A stretch of DNA of 64,000 nucleotides, from the NCBI GenBank assembly GCA_039111635.1, contig JBCAQO010000011.1, positions 744,001-808,000 of the forward strand, given 5' to 3'. The notes below the pieces were generated by a model, which was not told the DNA's origin, did no database searches, and saw only the letters and a list, made by a program, of their open reading frames with translations. Source of the stretch: Heterobasidion occidentale. Lineage: Eukaryota; Basidiomycota; Agaricomycetes; Russulales; Bondarzewiaceae. This document shows, one piece after another, positions 10,101 to 21,855 of this stretch (positions within the stretch are counted from its first letter, which is position 1; the number at the start of each line of letters is the position of its first letter). The translations under genes were made by a program, and so were the position numbers.

Positions 10101-11536
10101 CCCGGTGAAAACCCGATATTGCGAGATCTAACCAGAACGAGCGAGAACGGACAAGGATATATGAGTAGATCTGGTTATAAAAGTCTCATTTTGATCGAAC
10201 GTGAACGACTCGTATCGCACTGAGCCGAGCTCAAATCAAACCTAATGTTCTGGGATCTATCTGTATCAACTTGAGTCGATTCTCAAATTAGTTCTGGTGC
10301 GTTCAAAATTTAGCCATATCTATCCATATCTCATCACATAGGTGAATATCTATCGACATCAACAACATATCTACTTGAATCTAACCCTATCGATCTATCA
10401 CATACCTGCCATCTAATGTCCTCGAATGACATCAAAACACCCACCACCAAGGATCTCACCACCTCGAATCCCATCTAACAATGTTGCCCCTCCTCGACCC
10501 AGGTAGTCCAAGCTCTGCGTCACGACTGCCCGGCCTTCGCTTTCTAGGAGGATTGAACAGGATTAGTATATAGTTTCAATAGTTATACTATGACACACCT
10601 ATTCTTGCTCAAGACGGTCATATACCTATAGATTTCCATGTATATTAAGTTCAAGATCTAATAAAATCAATGAGAACATACCGCGAGCTCGTCTGAAGAA
10701 AGTTCGGACCAGTAGGCATTGAATTCATTGGTTGTCCCTTTCGGAAATTGTTCTTTCCATTGTCATGCACATATGTTTCTGTGTGCGATGCTATCATGTG
10801 TGCGGCAGCACTGCATACACATTAGAGAGTAGATCACATACCTTGCGACGAGTTGCTTCCCTATGCATAGAACTCCGTTACCAACACCCCTTTTCCGGTA
10901 AGCAGGAACTTTTGATGCTTGTGCAGATGAAGAAGCATTTGGCGTGCAGATCTCACTCCTTGGTTCTGATGCTAAGCATGGTAAGAAGTTAGTACATCAT
11001 CGAAGGAGTCGAAGTTGACAGCGTTACCTGAGGTAACTGCTGCCGGCACTGCTGCTGCTGTTGTGGTTGTTGCCGCTGCTGTTGTGGTTGCTGCTGCTAC
11101 TGGTGCCGGTGAAAGTAACGTTGCTGCCACCGCCGCTGTTGCCGGTGTTGTCTGGGTGTGCGCGCAGAGGAAATATGGATCTGTTCATGATCTGATTCCA
11201 TCGATGACAGGATGAAGCTCGAGCCGTGCACCAATGGCTCTACAAGATTCTGTTAGCACCCGATGTTTCAAAAGATCAAAGTTCTTGATAGCATTGGAAC
11301 TCTGGAGGCACGACTTGTGGAAACTTGAAAGAGCGCGAATGCAGCCACGAGTTGTCTTGTCGTAAGGAAAAATTTCAAAGACTATTTGATTATATAACAT
11401 CCGACTTTCGCCAAACAATCGCAACTGGTCGATACAGAGAGACCAGTGTTAGACCACGCTCTACCGTACTATCTCATGAGACACAGGAGTTCTCACTCGT
11501 TCTGGTTCGATCTCGCAATATCGGATTTTCACTGGG
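10101..11536. mobile_element. Non-autonomous TIR element, 1436 bp, 7-bp target duplication
   Basis: Imperfect 48-bp terminal inverted repeats occupy 10101-10148 (begins CCCGGTGAAAACCCG) and 11489-11536 (reverse complement begins CCCAGTGAAAATCCG), with four mismatches by eye. The flanking direct repeat AATGAAC is at 10094-10100 and 11537-11543. Inside there is no transposase-like ORF, only short frames and a GCT/GTT-rich low-complexity stretch at about 11035-11150. The element ends 94 bases before the start codon of family copy 3, so it lies in or next to that gene's promoter. Superfamily is uncertain. Confidence 0.75.
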
Positions 11537-11630
11537 AATGAACAAGGAGGCTGTGCTTGATATAAAGAGTAGCTACGCTGGGGTGAGACACTGCAACCAG
11601 CTGCTTCGTCTCACTCAATTTTCCTCAAAA

Positions 11631-12289
11631 ATGCCTTCGCCGACCGAAATCACCGCCTCCTCTATTGAACAAGAAGATTTGTCGGCCTACATAAATGAAT
11701 ATGCGCACGATGATGCTGGAAATTTCATCACCGACACTATTCGCGGTGGCTTGCAAATGACTGCGCGCGGCGCAAAAGCACGAGAACAAGTGCTTCCTCC
11801 TTCCTTGCTCGTTGATGCTTCAGATTCGTTCTAACGTGGTGAGCACCATTACAGGCATACCTGCAAGATATCGAACAGTGGCCCCCAATGGAACAACTTC
11901 CTGCCGAATACGATGCAGAGCACACGAACACATCCGCCCTCCTCGCCTTCGGTTTCGGTGTCACCTACGATCAGCTGTTGCATTATGTCCACAAGAACAA
12001 CATCCGTGCTCCTTGGAACCCCGACCATCCAATCACTGAACCTATTGACGCTTTTTCTGTGATCCATGCGAGACTCGGGACAGCAATTCCTGGCTTGCAA
12101 TTATTCTACCGCCGACCTTCCTCTTTAGAATATGACAGGGTCCTTGCTCTCTACTCGAACCAGTCAATGGGGAGACTGCAGTACGTGGATGCAGATGAGC
12201 AGCGAGTCATTGAGTATATCAAGAAGGAGCTAGAGATCAACTATACACCGATGTGGTACTGGGACATGGATGAAGAGGCGACATTCTGA
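11631..12289 (+). CDS. Unknown two-exon family protein, copy 3
   Basis: Copy 3: exon 1 11631-11789 (53 codons), phase-0 intron 11790-11854, exon 2 11855-12289; 197 aa, apparently intact. It begins MPSPTEITASS and continues EDLSAYINEYAHDD, MTARGAKAREQ, then across the intron AYLQDIEQWPPMEQLPAEYD. It ends YTPMWYWDMDEEATF. The exon-intron plan and the PPMEQLPAEYDAE, LFYRRP, LALYSN and MWYWDM blocks match the other copies. No known domain was recognised. A transposable element ends 94 bases upstream. Confidence 0.7.
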
Positions 12290-13480
12290 ATCACATTGGT
12301 TGTAAGTGGTCCCGCCTTGAAATATTTGTGAACGTGGTACCTAGTTGTATCTCTCCAGGTTCCACGGCTTGCCCCCATCAACGTGCGGCGGCTTACTTCA
12401 ATCATCTTCTCCTACTGTCTCCATTCACGATACCCTATCGTCACAGTGCTTTGTTGTTGCTTGCGCTCGCAATTCTGTTACTTCTTTGAAGATCCGTGTA
12501 TTTCCTGTCATGATGCATCTCAATCTCAAGCTTGTACCAATGTCATTACTGAATTCACCTCTACTCTGGATGCGTGACCGAATAACGCTGGGCGCGTGTC
12601 TCAAGTGTTTCGAGGCAGCGTGAGGTGCACGCACGACGAGGCGGTCGCAGGGGCCTGGATTTGTGGCGTGGAGGGACTATGGAGGGGCCTGTCACGATCC
12701 TGGGGCTATGAGATTATGCAGAGGACTTGCACAGACCAAGGGATGCTTTGCGGCAGTTACTTATTGATATCGGCGCTCCCCGCGTCGACTGAGTCTGAGA
12801 GGGAAGAAGGCACAGTGTGCGAGAGAGGTAAGAAGATGAGGGCAAAAAGAGATGAACATTGAACAGAAAAGCAGAAAACTTGCACGAGTCTGCCGCCCAA
12901 GGCCACCCAATGAACCATACCGCTAGTCTCCCAAAGGCACAAACGTATGTGATCCTCCTTCAACCTCCGCTGTGGTCTTCAGATATCCGTAACCGACCCA
13001 AGGCCCTCCCCACATCAGGTGAGCCTGCAAGGGACACCTAGACGGATGCGCCTCGCTGTCATCTGTCTCTCAGGTAAGTTTGACTGGACTCCACGATATT
13101 TGTCGATATAGCCGCAGACGGGGATGATCCGAGTGCAAGCAGTGGGCTTCCGCATGGAGGTGAAAAGAGACGTGGATATGTAGAGAGCGTAAGAGATGAA
13201 TGGCAAAGCTGAAAAAAACTCGCACGGGCCTACCAGTTCTACACAGTGAACTATCCTGCAGGTTCCAAAGCATACATGGACTCACATGGCGAGCTACATC
13301 GTTATTACCCTGTTGGACTTATAATCACAGTAAACCGCCCAAAACAGCAGCGGGCTTAGTCGATTGCAGACGCGTTGTGGTCGCGAAGTTTGTGAGCCTG
13401 TCACTTTCAGCCAGCCACATATCCCCAGCTAGCCCCAGCTGCGTCGTCTCACACTTGTCTCGCTCACTTTACCCTCAAGG
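12290..13480. other. Intergenic; duplicated 3' flank
   Basis: No gene was seen. The block at about 12620-12750 (cgcacgacg ... tcacgatcctgggg ... gcagagga) matches 14470-14600 after copy 4, so the duplicated unit extends at least 450 bases past the stop codon. Short AG-rich segments near 12790-12860 and 13160-13220 resemble each other weakly. Confidence 0.45.
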
Positions 13481-14135
13481 ATGCCTTCGCCGGCCGAAAT
13501 CACCGCCCCTTCGATTGAAGACGAAGACTTGTCGGCCTATATCAACGAGTACGCGTACGATGATGAAGGAAATCCAATCAGCAGTTCCACTTGCGGCTGG
13601 AAAATGACTGCGCGAGGCGCAAAAGCACGAGAACAGGTACTTTGTCCTTGCTCGTCAATGCCCCAAATTCAGGTTGACTTGGTGAACACCATCACAGGCA
13701 TACCTGGAAATCCTGAGAGAGTCGCCCCCCATGGAACAACTTCCTGCTGAATACGATGCAGAGCTCAGGCCGGATACAGACGCTGTCCTTGCCTTCGGTC
13801 TCGGTATCAGTTTCGATCAGCTGTTGCGATATGTCCACAAGAACAACATCCGTACTCCTTGGAAGCCCTACCGTCGAATCACTCAACCTCTCGTTGCTTT
13901 TAACGAGATCTCCAAGAGGCTCAAGGCAGCGATCCCCGGCTTACAGTTGTTCTACCGCCGACCTGCCTCTGTCGAATATGACAGAGTTCTGGCTCTGTAC
14001 TCGAACCATTCGATGGGGAGACTTCAGTATGAGGAAGAAGATGAGCAGCGTGTCATCGAGTATATCAAGAAGGAGCTGGAGATCGACTCTCCGCCGTTGT
14101 GGTTCTGGGACATGGACGAGGAGGACACATTCTGA
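13481..14135 (+). CDS. Unknown two-exon family protein, copy 4
   Basis: Copy 4: exon 1 13481-13636, phase-0 intron 13637-13697, exon 2 13698-14135; 197 aa and intact. It is the closest relative of copy 3 (MPSPAEITAPS, EDLSAYINEYAYDD, MTARGAKAREQAYL). The C-terminal half has LFYRRPASVEYDRVLALYSN, a strongly acidic then lysine-rich helix (YEEEDEQRVIEYIKKELE) and PPLWFWDMDEEDTF. The protein is soluble and of unknown function. It sits about 1.2 kb after copy 3 in the same orientation, as expected of tandem duplication. Confidence 0.7.
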
Positions 14136-15754
14136 ACCACATTCATCGTAAGTGGCCCCGCATTTCAATCTTGTAAACGTGGTACCCAGTTGTCATCTCT
14201 AAGTTCCACAGCCCATCGGGTGCGGTGGCATACTTGATTCATTTTCTCCTTCTGTCTCTATCCATGATACCTATCGTCACATTGCTTTGTCGTTGTCTTC
14301 GCTCGCAATTCTGTTACCCCTTTTAAGATCCGTATATGTACTATCATGATGCATCTCAATCTCGAGCTTGTACCAATGTCACCGCTGGCCTTTCTCCTCT
14401 GCTCTGGGTAATACATGCATGACTGAATGACACTGGGCACGTGTCCCGAGTCTCCCGAGGTAGCGTAAGTGCACGCACGACGGCACGGTCGCAGGGACCT
14501 GGATCTAGGGTGTGGAGGCTGTCACGATCCTGGGACTATGAAATTTTGCAGAGGACCGTTTGCGCAGACTAAGAGATACTTCCGGTCTTTCCCTAACCAT
14601 GGCCTAACAAATCTTTGTTCCTTCCAGAGGACGAAGAGAGTACTGTGGTAGATATACTACGATTTGCCACCACTCCACCGCGTTTCATCGACGGAGCTGT
14701 ATCGAGTTCCAAGGTCAGTTATTTGTCTTCATTCGAGGCTATGTTCTGATACTTCGCAACAAACCGCGACGCGATGAACAGCAACAGACATTGCTCGCGA
14801 CGGCTTGTCTACATGTTGTTTAACTCCCCGAGGAATCCCCTGATACTGTGCAGTCAGGGAAGTATGACCGAGGTGCAACGCTACGCCAGGTGTAAAGCTC
14901 TCATCACGACAGATAGCTGAAGCTGAGATCATACAATTGGAAGCCAGCAGATTCAGCAATGGGTACAACGAGGATCGTTTCCCCGTGGCGCAGCCATCTG
15001 CTGAAGTTGTATGATCATCAATTGTCGAACCTAGTACTTCGCGGACACTGACAAGGCCAACTTCGACGCTGAGTGCTCAGGCATCAACGAGCAACGTGCC
15101 CGAGACTAGGGGAAGAGGGGAAGAGGGAGGCTGCTGTTAGGGAGGTCAACGGTAAGACTCGGGTGACTGCTTCGTCCCAGTTGGTCGACGCGAACATGGC
15201 GAAGGGGCAGAGAGAAGCGAAGAAAGATGAGCAGAAAAGAAGCGGCCTGGGACTGGGTATGGAACTGTGAGAAGGATGGGACGACGTTCGTCAATCATTG
15301 TGACCTCGTACGACAGAGAATGACGATCCCGGGTCATGACAAGTATGGTGTCCCCTCCGTCCGAAGTAGTTTATGAGGTCAGTGTCGCATCGCGTGTGAA
15401 GTCGAGGGGAAGAAATTGCAGAAGGGATCGGGGACGCACTGTTTTCCTGGTTATCTTTCCACTCTCTCTTTCCTCACCCGCCATGTATTCTGCTGATCGA
15501 CCTGGACAGTTGATACGCCTATTACACTGTCCTATCCCGACTTCGTCTCGGCGTCTCGCCAGTGCTCGGATGAAACTTCTACTATCCTTAAGAGTCAGCT
15601 AGCTCCATCCTTGGTTTTGGTGACAATCATTACTTACTAGGGACCTTGAATATGCTGTGACCGCTGTCATCAATAACGCAGTTGAGAGGATTCTTTGCTC
15701 GGAGTGATGTGAGGAAGAGGTGAAGTGTGAGAATTTAAGCAGTTTTTTAAAGGT
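14136..15754. other. Intergenic, no gene recognised
   Basis: The first 470 bases are the duplicated 3' flank shared with copy 3. The remainder (14600-15750) shows only short frames without recognisable motifs. The join to copy 5 is abrupt, in unrelated sequence at about 15750. Confidence 0.4.
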
Positions 15755-15945
15755 AGTTGTTCTACCGCCGACCTGCCTCTGTCGAATACGACAGAGTTCT
15801 GGCTCTGTACTCGAACCATTCGATGGGGAGACTTCAGTATGAGGAAGAAGATGAGCAGCGTGTCATTGAGTACATCAAGAAGAAGTTGGAGATCGACTGT
15901 ACACCGATGTGGTACTGGGACATGGGCGAAAATGATATGTTCTGA
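15755..15945 (+). pseudogene. 3' fragment of the unknown family, copy 5
   Basis: Similarity to copy 4 begins abruptly inside exon 2 at the LFYRRP codons and runs to the stop at 15943-15945: FYRRPASVEYDRVLALYSN, EEEDEQRVIEYIKKKLE, TPMWYWDMGENDMF. Exon 1, the intron and about half of exon 2 are missing, and no ATG precedes it. It is a truncated duplicate. The preserved reading frame suggests truncation is recent, or that it serves as a donor for gene conversion; both are inference. Confidence 0.75.
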
Positions 15946-16384
15946 ACTTCTGACCCGTGTTGATCGTAAGTGACCCCACATTCTCATGCGGTACAGAGTC
16001 CTCTCTCTGGGTTCTACCATTAGTCTCCCATTGACGATGTTCTCATGTCCTCTCGGATGCATCGCTGTTACTTACTTTCACGGCTTCCCACTCGCAGGCG
16101 TCGAGCGCGTGTGCGATGGACGGATGCCCCTCGCCGCCATTGGTGTCGAAGAGCAGGCTAATGCAGCCGCAGGGCCAGCGGTGCTGTGATTTTGAGCAAT
16201 GTATAGAATACAGCGTGCGAGAGCGCACGGCAGCGAGATAAAGATATGGATAGAGATCCGGTGTCCGAGAAAAATAAAATAGACCAGAGCGAAAAGAGAT
16301 GACAGAAGAGAGGAGAGAAAACAAACACAAGCCTGTCCCCCCACCCGATGAATCATGCCGCCACAGTATCCTGCCGTGCGCCCT
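15946..16384. other. Intergenic
   Basis: This is the convergent gap between the copy 5 fragment and the minus-strand gene ending at 16385. Nothing was recognised apart from AG-rich low complexity near 16280-16330. Confidence 0.4.
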
Positions 16385-18083
16385 TCACCACGGGTTCCAC
16401 ATCTCCAGGCTCTTGAGGCCGTACGACAGGTCCGGCGCGTGCACCGTCTCGGACTCGCGCGTAGACCACCCGAGCTGCGCAATCTCGCCATACGGCGGCC
16501 CGCCTCCCGTCTGCCAGCTCTCCTCCGCGCTCTCAGGCCCAATCGCGCCACGCGCCATCCCCGCCTCCGCCGCAACCCGCATGCGCTCCGCCACGCGCCG
16601 CGCTTCCTCCGGCCCCACGCGCGCGACAAACCTGGCGATGCGATCCGGCGCGACGCCGTAGTCCGCGGTGTCGAACTCGGGGTCGCGCGCGGGCACATGC
16701 GCCTCCGCCGTGCTCGGGTCCTGCGCAACGGCTTCGACGAAGTCCGCCCAGCGCACGGTCCACGCCGCCGCGCGCTCGCGGTGTCGCTCCTCGGCCCACT
16801 CCATGCGCCACACCGCCCACTCGACGTCCGCCGCCTTGCTCGCGCGGGCGGCGCTGAACACCACCTCGCGCCGCATGTCCCGCTGCCCGCCGCCGCGCGC
16901 ACCTCCGAGTCCGTCGGCGACCGCACGATCTCCTCGTCGCTCACCGCGCTCGCGTCATCGCGGTCCTTCGCGGCGTCGAGCTCGCGGATGCGCTCAAGAT
17001 CCGCGAGCACCTCGCGCTCCCGGAGCTGCCGCTCTTCTGCGAGCAGCCGCGCGTCGTGCGCCTCGCGAAGGTCGCGTGCCCTTGCCTCGCGCTCGGCCTC
17101 CGCCAGCGCCTGGAATTGCTCGGCGCCGTAGAGTGCACCCTCGCGGCGCAGGTACCCGAAGCGGTTGGACTGCCTCTGCAGGGGCATCTCGAGAAGCGGA
17201 GTCACAGGAGTGCTAGGAGGCGTCTGTGATATCGCGTATTCCGGGAACATCGACTCGAGCGGCATCGATGTGAAATCGAGAGGTGCTGGCGGGGCGGGGG
17301 CGGGCAAGACGGGGGCGGAGTGGGGAGGTGCTTGGGGTGGCACCTTTAGAGCCTGGTGGGTCGCGTCATCTGGTTGGGGAGAACGCGCGCTCCCGGCGGA
17401 TGGCCTGGCGCCGTGACGCACGCGCTGGCTAGGCGAAGGCGAGGTCTCCAGGTCGTCTTCGTCGCTCTCCCTGTTTCCGACGCGGGTGGACAACGGCGGG
17501 CGCGAGGATCGTCGTCGCTTGGACCGGCGAGGCTCCGCGTCCGCCTCGTCGTCTGCATCCTGGGCGCGAGAGCGTTTTGGTCGCCCTCGACTCACACTGG
17601 TGGAAAGGTAATGAGCAGTGTAGAGAACAACGATGTGGCAGATCATGCATACCGTGGCTGCTGGGTGGACGAAGGCCTACCCTCAGCGGCGAAGAGCGTG
17701 TTGAATACGCTCAACACATCGCGCATCCGTTCCTTCTCCCTCGCGTGTTCCGCCTTGAGGACCCAGGCCACGTTTTTCAACGGTTCAAGATCGATCACCG
17801 CGTCGTCGACCTGCGAATGCGTGTGCCCCCCCTGCCGCCTGCACTCCGCCAGCATCTTCTCCAGCCACGCGGGGTCGTCCAGCCGGAATGGCGGCGGCGG
17901 CGGGTACACAAAGTCGGGGAAGGGCGGGGTCTCGTTGCGCACGGTGGTGTGCGCCTCAGTCGAGTCCTCGGTCCCTTCGGCGTCGGGGACCGCAGGCACT
18001 GGAGGTACCAGGGTGCTGATGTCGGTCAGCGGAACCCTAACCCCGCCATCCACTCGCGCTGCTGGCCCCGTAGGGTCAGACAT
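16385..18083 (-). pseudogene. Coiled-coil/basic protein of unknown function with frame break
   Basis: Exon 1 is 17653-18083 (ATG 18083, MSDPTGPAARVDGG), the intron 17597-17652 (phase 2), and exon 2 runs from 17596. It encodes a proline-rich then acidic region and a basic, nuclear-signal-like stretch (RGRPKRSR, RRSKRRRSS). A long charged heptad-like helix follows (EAEREARARDLREAHDARLL..., about 60 residues, likely coiled coil). At about 16885 the frame must change by one base to continue into QRDMRREVVFSAARASKAAD ... SLEMWNPW, ending TGA 16385-16387. The total coding length is consistent with a single-base deletion. A sequencing error in GC-rich DNA is possible. The start codon overlaps the stop of the upstream gene (18076-18657). 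No family was recognised. Confidence 0.45.
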
Positions 18084-18657
18084 AGGGAAGGAGGTCCGCC
18101 GGGTTGAAGTGTCGGGGAAGAGGCCCTGACGCGAAGGGGCGCGCGCTGCGAGGACGGGGAGACAAAGGGGAGGAGACCCCGCCCTCGTGAGCGCGTGCAA
18201 CAGCGGGACGGGAGGAAGGGCCACCCTGTTGTGGCTCAGTGGCATCGAGATGCCTGGAAGCCGACCCCTCATTGCTGCGAGGGGCAGACAGTGGTCGCCG
18301 GAATGGACCATCCCTATAGATGGGTGGTACACGCTGACGACCAGCGAAAACCCTATCGAGCATTTCGTGACGCGATAGGGAGAGGTTGATGTTGAACGCC
18401 TAGGCGTGCCACAGCTCCTGTCAGCAAGTGGCAACAGCGAACAGAGAGGGAGAGCATACCTGCGCGTATCGGCGAAGGCGGCGGTGTGGCATTGCCTCGA
18501 GGTCGTCGCGCTCGAGCCAGGGGTTGGGAGACTCCTCCAAGAAGCTGGACAGTGCAGGACTCCGTGGCGCGTCCTGTCGAAGGGAGGTGTTGCGCGGGGA
18601 AGAGGGAAACTGCAAGCCAGAGGACATGTTCGAGCTGGTGTTGGCGAGGTTGGACAT
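18076..18657 (-). CDS. Unknown 173-aa low-complexity protein
   Basis: Exon 1 is 18460-18657 (66 codons, MSNLANTSSNMSSG...), the phase-0 intron 18400-18459 with acceptor TAG, and exon 2 18076-18399. Splicing yields an uninterrupted 173-aa frame ending PADLLPYV. It is Ser/Pro/Arg rich with LERDDLEAMPHRRLRRYAQ before the junction and SRHEMLDRVFAGRQRVPP after it. No domain was recognised. Its stop overlaps the ATG of the next gene in a different frame. The two may be one gene with a second frame break, or two genes of one mobile unit. Confidence 0.4.
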
Positions 18658-19938
18658 CGTCGTTGCAGTGGATAGAATGTTTGAGAAGAAAGGTTGTGTG
18701 TGTTGAGATGGAGGGTAGAGTCGAGAAGAGTTGCCACTGAGAAAGCTCAATGATCAGGGTGCGAGATGGTGATGGGAGGTGAAGAGGAGGAAGAGAGAAA
18801 GCGAGGCCTTATATACCACGAGCGGTGGACCACAGGGACAGGTGGCCAGTTTGCCACTGACCGTGGTGGCTCAAATGTCTTTGTTTGTTCGTCATGTCTG
18901 CCAATACGGGCTTACGTACATGTGGTTCAATGGCTGGCCTCCGTCGTCCTTTGTTTAAGGCCTCCCGTAGTGTCGGTGGTTGTCGAGTAGTCACCTGAGA
19001 CCGTCCACAGATGAAGTGACCATGGTCATAACATTGTTGCGAAGCTGACAGCTACGACGGACCTCGCCATTGACGATCCATTAACTGCCCGGGCGGACGC
19101 ACGGCATGGTCTTCCTTAAACTATCGCTGGAAAGAAGGCTTTGAGAAAGATATTGTGAGCTTGACCTTCGGCTATTGAAGTGGAGTACTCACCTTACGAT
19201 GTCCCGTAAGCCTCCGACGTTTTTCGCACGACTCTAGGCTTCAAAGCTTCAAAGCTCCTTCTCTTTGAGGTTGAAAAAAGAACTATAATCAGTAGATATC
19301 TGGTAGCGATATCAGCCACCGGAGGCCTAGGTCGACCAGACAAGATAGTCGCCTTTGCTGACCGTGCGCCCACAGAATGACGCCAGTCAAGGAGGAAAGG
19401 GGGTCAAATCAATGTATTTTTCCCAGAGCATGCCGACTAGTATGAGATCACACGTTTTGAAGGGTAAGATTGCAAGACGGGCTCGACGACAAGGAGCGGA
19501 CGAGTGTTGCGTCAGGCCCTGGAGACCCCGGTGCACCCATCAGGATGGTCACGCTCTAGGGTCCTCGGCTCCTGACCGCGTTCAATGTTCGACAATCATT
19601 TGCTGGCACTCCCGACACAAACGAGTTGTCCAATCCACAACATTTGTCTAGTCTGATCTCTAGGATATATTGGGGTACGAAATCCACGTCTTCAATCCTC
19701 ATCGACATCGTCCTACCTGCCCTCTAGCTTGTACAAGACGGCTTCCAGGCCCAATTCATATGATCTACATTGTGTGAGTAGTACAAGTAACCCTTTAACG
19801 TTTTTGAAAACTACTATGGAAAGCGTCTCGCACACAGAAAGAACGGCAGGGGCTTTGGGCCATGATGACGCGAAAGACGCAGCATCCTCATGAGCCAAAA
19901 AACACCCGGTGCCATGCTCTTCGACAAACGATGTTGGA
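18658..19938. other. Intergenic, nothing recognised
   Basis: Only short frames occur here and no conserved motif was seen. The left part should hold the promoter of the minus-strand gene starting at 18657. The right part is the 3' side of the hydrophobin at 19939. Confidence 0.4.
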
Positions 19939-20394
19939 TCAAAGAGACCCAAGGTCGATGGGTGTGCACCCGATCGCGATCAGTCCGTTCTGCGATGAAC
20001 ATTACTGGTTAGAACCTATAGTGCCGCCCGATATCAAACCACTTACGAAGTTGTTATTTTCACAACAAACGGGTTGTGAAGCGCAGCTGTTGCCGCCGAG
20101 GGCAAGGACGTTTAAGGGGCTACAAGTGAGACCGATGGGCACGCTCAGGCCTTGGAGAGGGACTGCGATCCCTGACAGTATCTTTGCGACGGAGGGATCG
20201 CTCGACTATAATCGACATGAATTGTGAGTCGCGAAGCGGAGACCGGCAGGTAAGCGAACCTTTTGAACTGAATTGCAGCACTGGACGGGTCCAGCGTCAC
20301 ATTGGCCTTTCCAGCGAGTCACAAGAGGGGTGGCAGACGCGAAGAGCGAGATGAAGAGAAGGTAAAGAATGGAAAGGGTTATGCGGTGAAACAT
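19939..20394 (-). CDS. Class I hydrophobin 1
   Basis: This is a small secreted amphipathic protein that would assemble at hyphal surfaces and air-water interfaces. Exons are 20260-20394, 20047-20205 and 19939-19989; both introns are phase 0; 114 aa. It has a signal peptide (MFHRITLSILYLLFISLFASA), then the eight-cysteine pattern C-x5-CC-x33-C-x13-C-x5-CC-x10-C, with QCCNSVQ, SVPIGLTC, SCASQPVCC and IGCTPIDLG. Intron 1 follows the first CC pair and intron 2 the second, as in the other hydrophobins here. Exons 2 and 3 (ENNNF|NGLI) are most like hydrophobin 7. A TATA-like TTTTATT (minus-strand AATAAAA) lies about 105 bases upstream of the ATG, at 20501-20507. Confidence 0.9.
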
Positions 20395-21855
20395 GATGAA
20401 TAATGAGAGACGGATATCGACGGGATCTTGACGCAGAAATATGTAACTGTAAGTGGGGCTGGCAAGTGGTAAATGTGGAACAGGGTGGGCAGAGCCCACC
20501 TTTTATTGAGTCGCTGGGACCGGGCGTGCGGGAGGACCACATTGGAGCATTCATCCCTTTGGGTATCTCACTTTCCTTTCTCTTTCAGATCCTCTCGCCC
20601 GGTTCCCAAAGTGGTCTTTTCGAACGATATGTCAGTCTGTAGGAGGGGAGTTCTATTAATAGACTCAGATGGAAGGTGCGTCGATCCACTCGTTCTTCAG
20701 ATCGGACTCAAAGATTTGGTTTCTAATTCGGTCATCGTCGTCCTGAACGGTCTCAGCTTCGTGCCGGCCTCATCATGCTCTACTCCTACAAGCAATCACA
20801 CCACACCCGTCCGTTCCTTCGTATCGATAAATCGAATTTCCTTCTGGGAGCACAACGCAGCGCATACCCTAAAAATGGCCTATCGCCGGGAAGGAACAGA
20901 TGTTGAACCTCTGGTGATGCGTCAAGATGTCACGATTTCACCCTATTAGTGCTGTCTCTGCCATCACACTCCGTCATAGGCTGTTCAATAACTCTCCGTA
21001 TACACCGCGATCTCGTTCCTGCGTTCCAAATTGGGTGCGTATTCGAAGCTCACTGGCATCTCATCTCAAACATGCTGCGAACGCTCCGTATGGTTGCTCT
21101 ATTTGCGATCTTCGGGTGTCCTCGACGCTGTGACAGACCGGGCCCACATTCGAGGACCTGACTCGAGCTTGTGTTCACTACCGTCGACATTTTGTCGACC
21201 TCGAAGCACATTTCGATCTCCTATGAACCACTGCTTCGAATATTCGTTCGCAGAAGACAAGCTCTGCCTGAATGCCATCCGCTCAGAAGATAATCTGACA
21301 AGGATGTGAAAGCCCTTGATTGGCTCTCGCCCTTATATGCGTCCCCGCTCGCTGTGAGGCACTCTAGCGATCAGGCCGGGGCTGGGAAAGTACATTCCTT
21401 CAGGTCCCATATTAGCTGAGACTAGCCTCCTCGACTGTACAATGTGGATACTTCGATCGCTTTCTTCGTCATATGTCAATCTCGGCACCGTGTCAGACGT
21501 ATTCGAACGATCTCTCAAAATTCTTGGCCATTGGCCGTCCTGTGATGGCCTTCGCGCTCAAACAAAGAATGTTATTTTCATTGTCTTCCCTGATGATGTT
21601 CGCTGCGATGAATACGCAGCAAGGAGCTCGTGCTCGTTGCTCAAATAGAAGCACGTCAATAACCACATCATTTTTTTATCCGTTGGACGAAGGTCATCAA
21701 CAGCATCATCAAAGAGTCGTGACCAATTTCTATGCTAAAGCTTGGCCGGGTCTGGAATAAAAACACAAGGTATCTATCATGAGATGTAGCTTCAACACCA
21801 ACGTTGTAAGCACACATGAGACTTGAAATAAATTTGTGTTCTGCCATCGTGATAT
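20395..21855. other. Intergenic, no gene recognised
   Basis: The first 120 bases are the promoter of hydrophobin 1. The rest contains only short frames on both strands without motifs that I can support. Confidence 0.4.

Noticed and set aside
11035..11150. GCT/GTT-rich stretch encoding Ala/Val runs
   Set aside because: Low-complexity tract inside a TIR element, not a gene.
16877..16900. 20-base GT...AG stretch at the frame break of the coiled-coil gene
   Set aside because: Too short to be an intron; a single-base indel is simpler.
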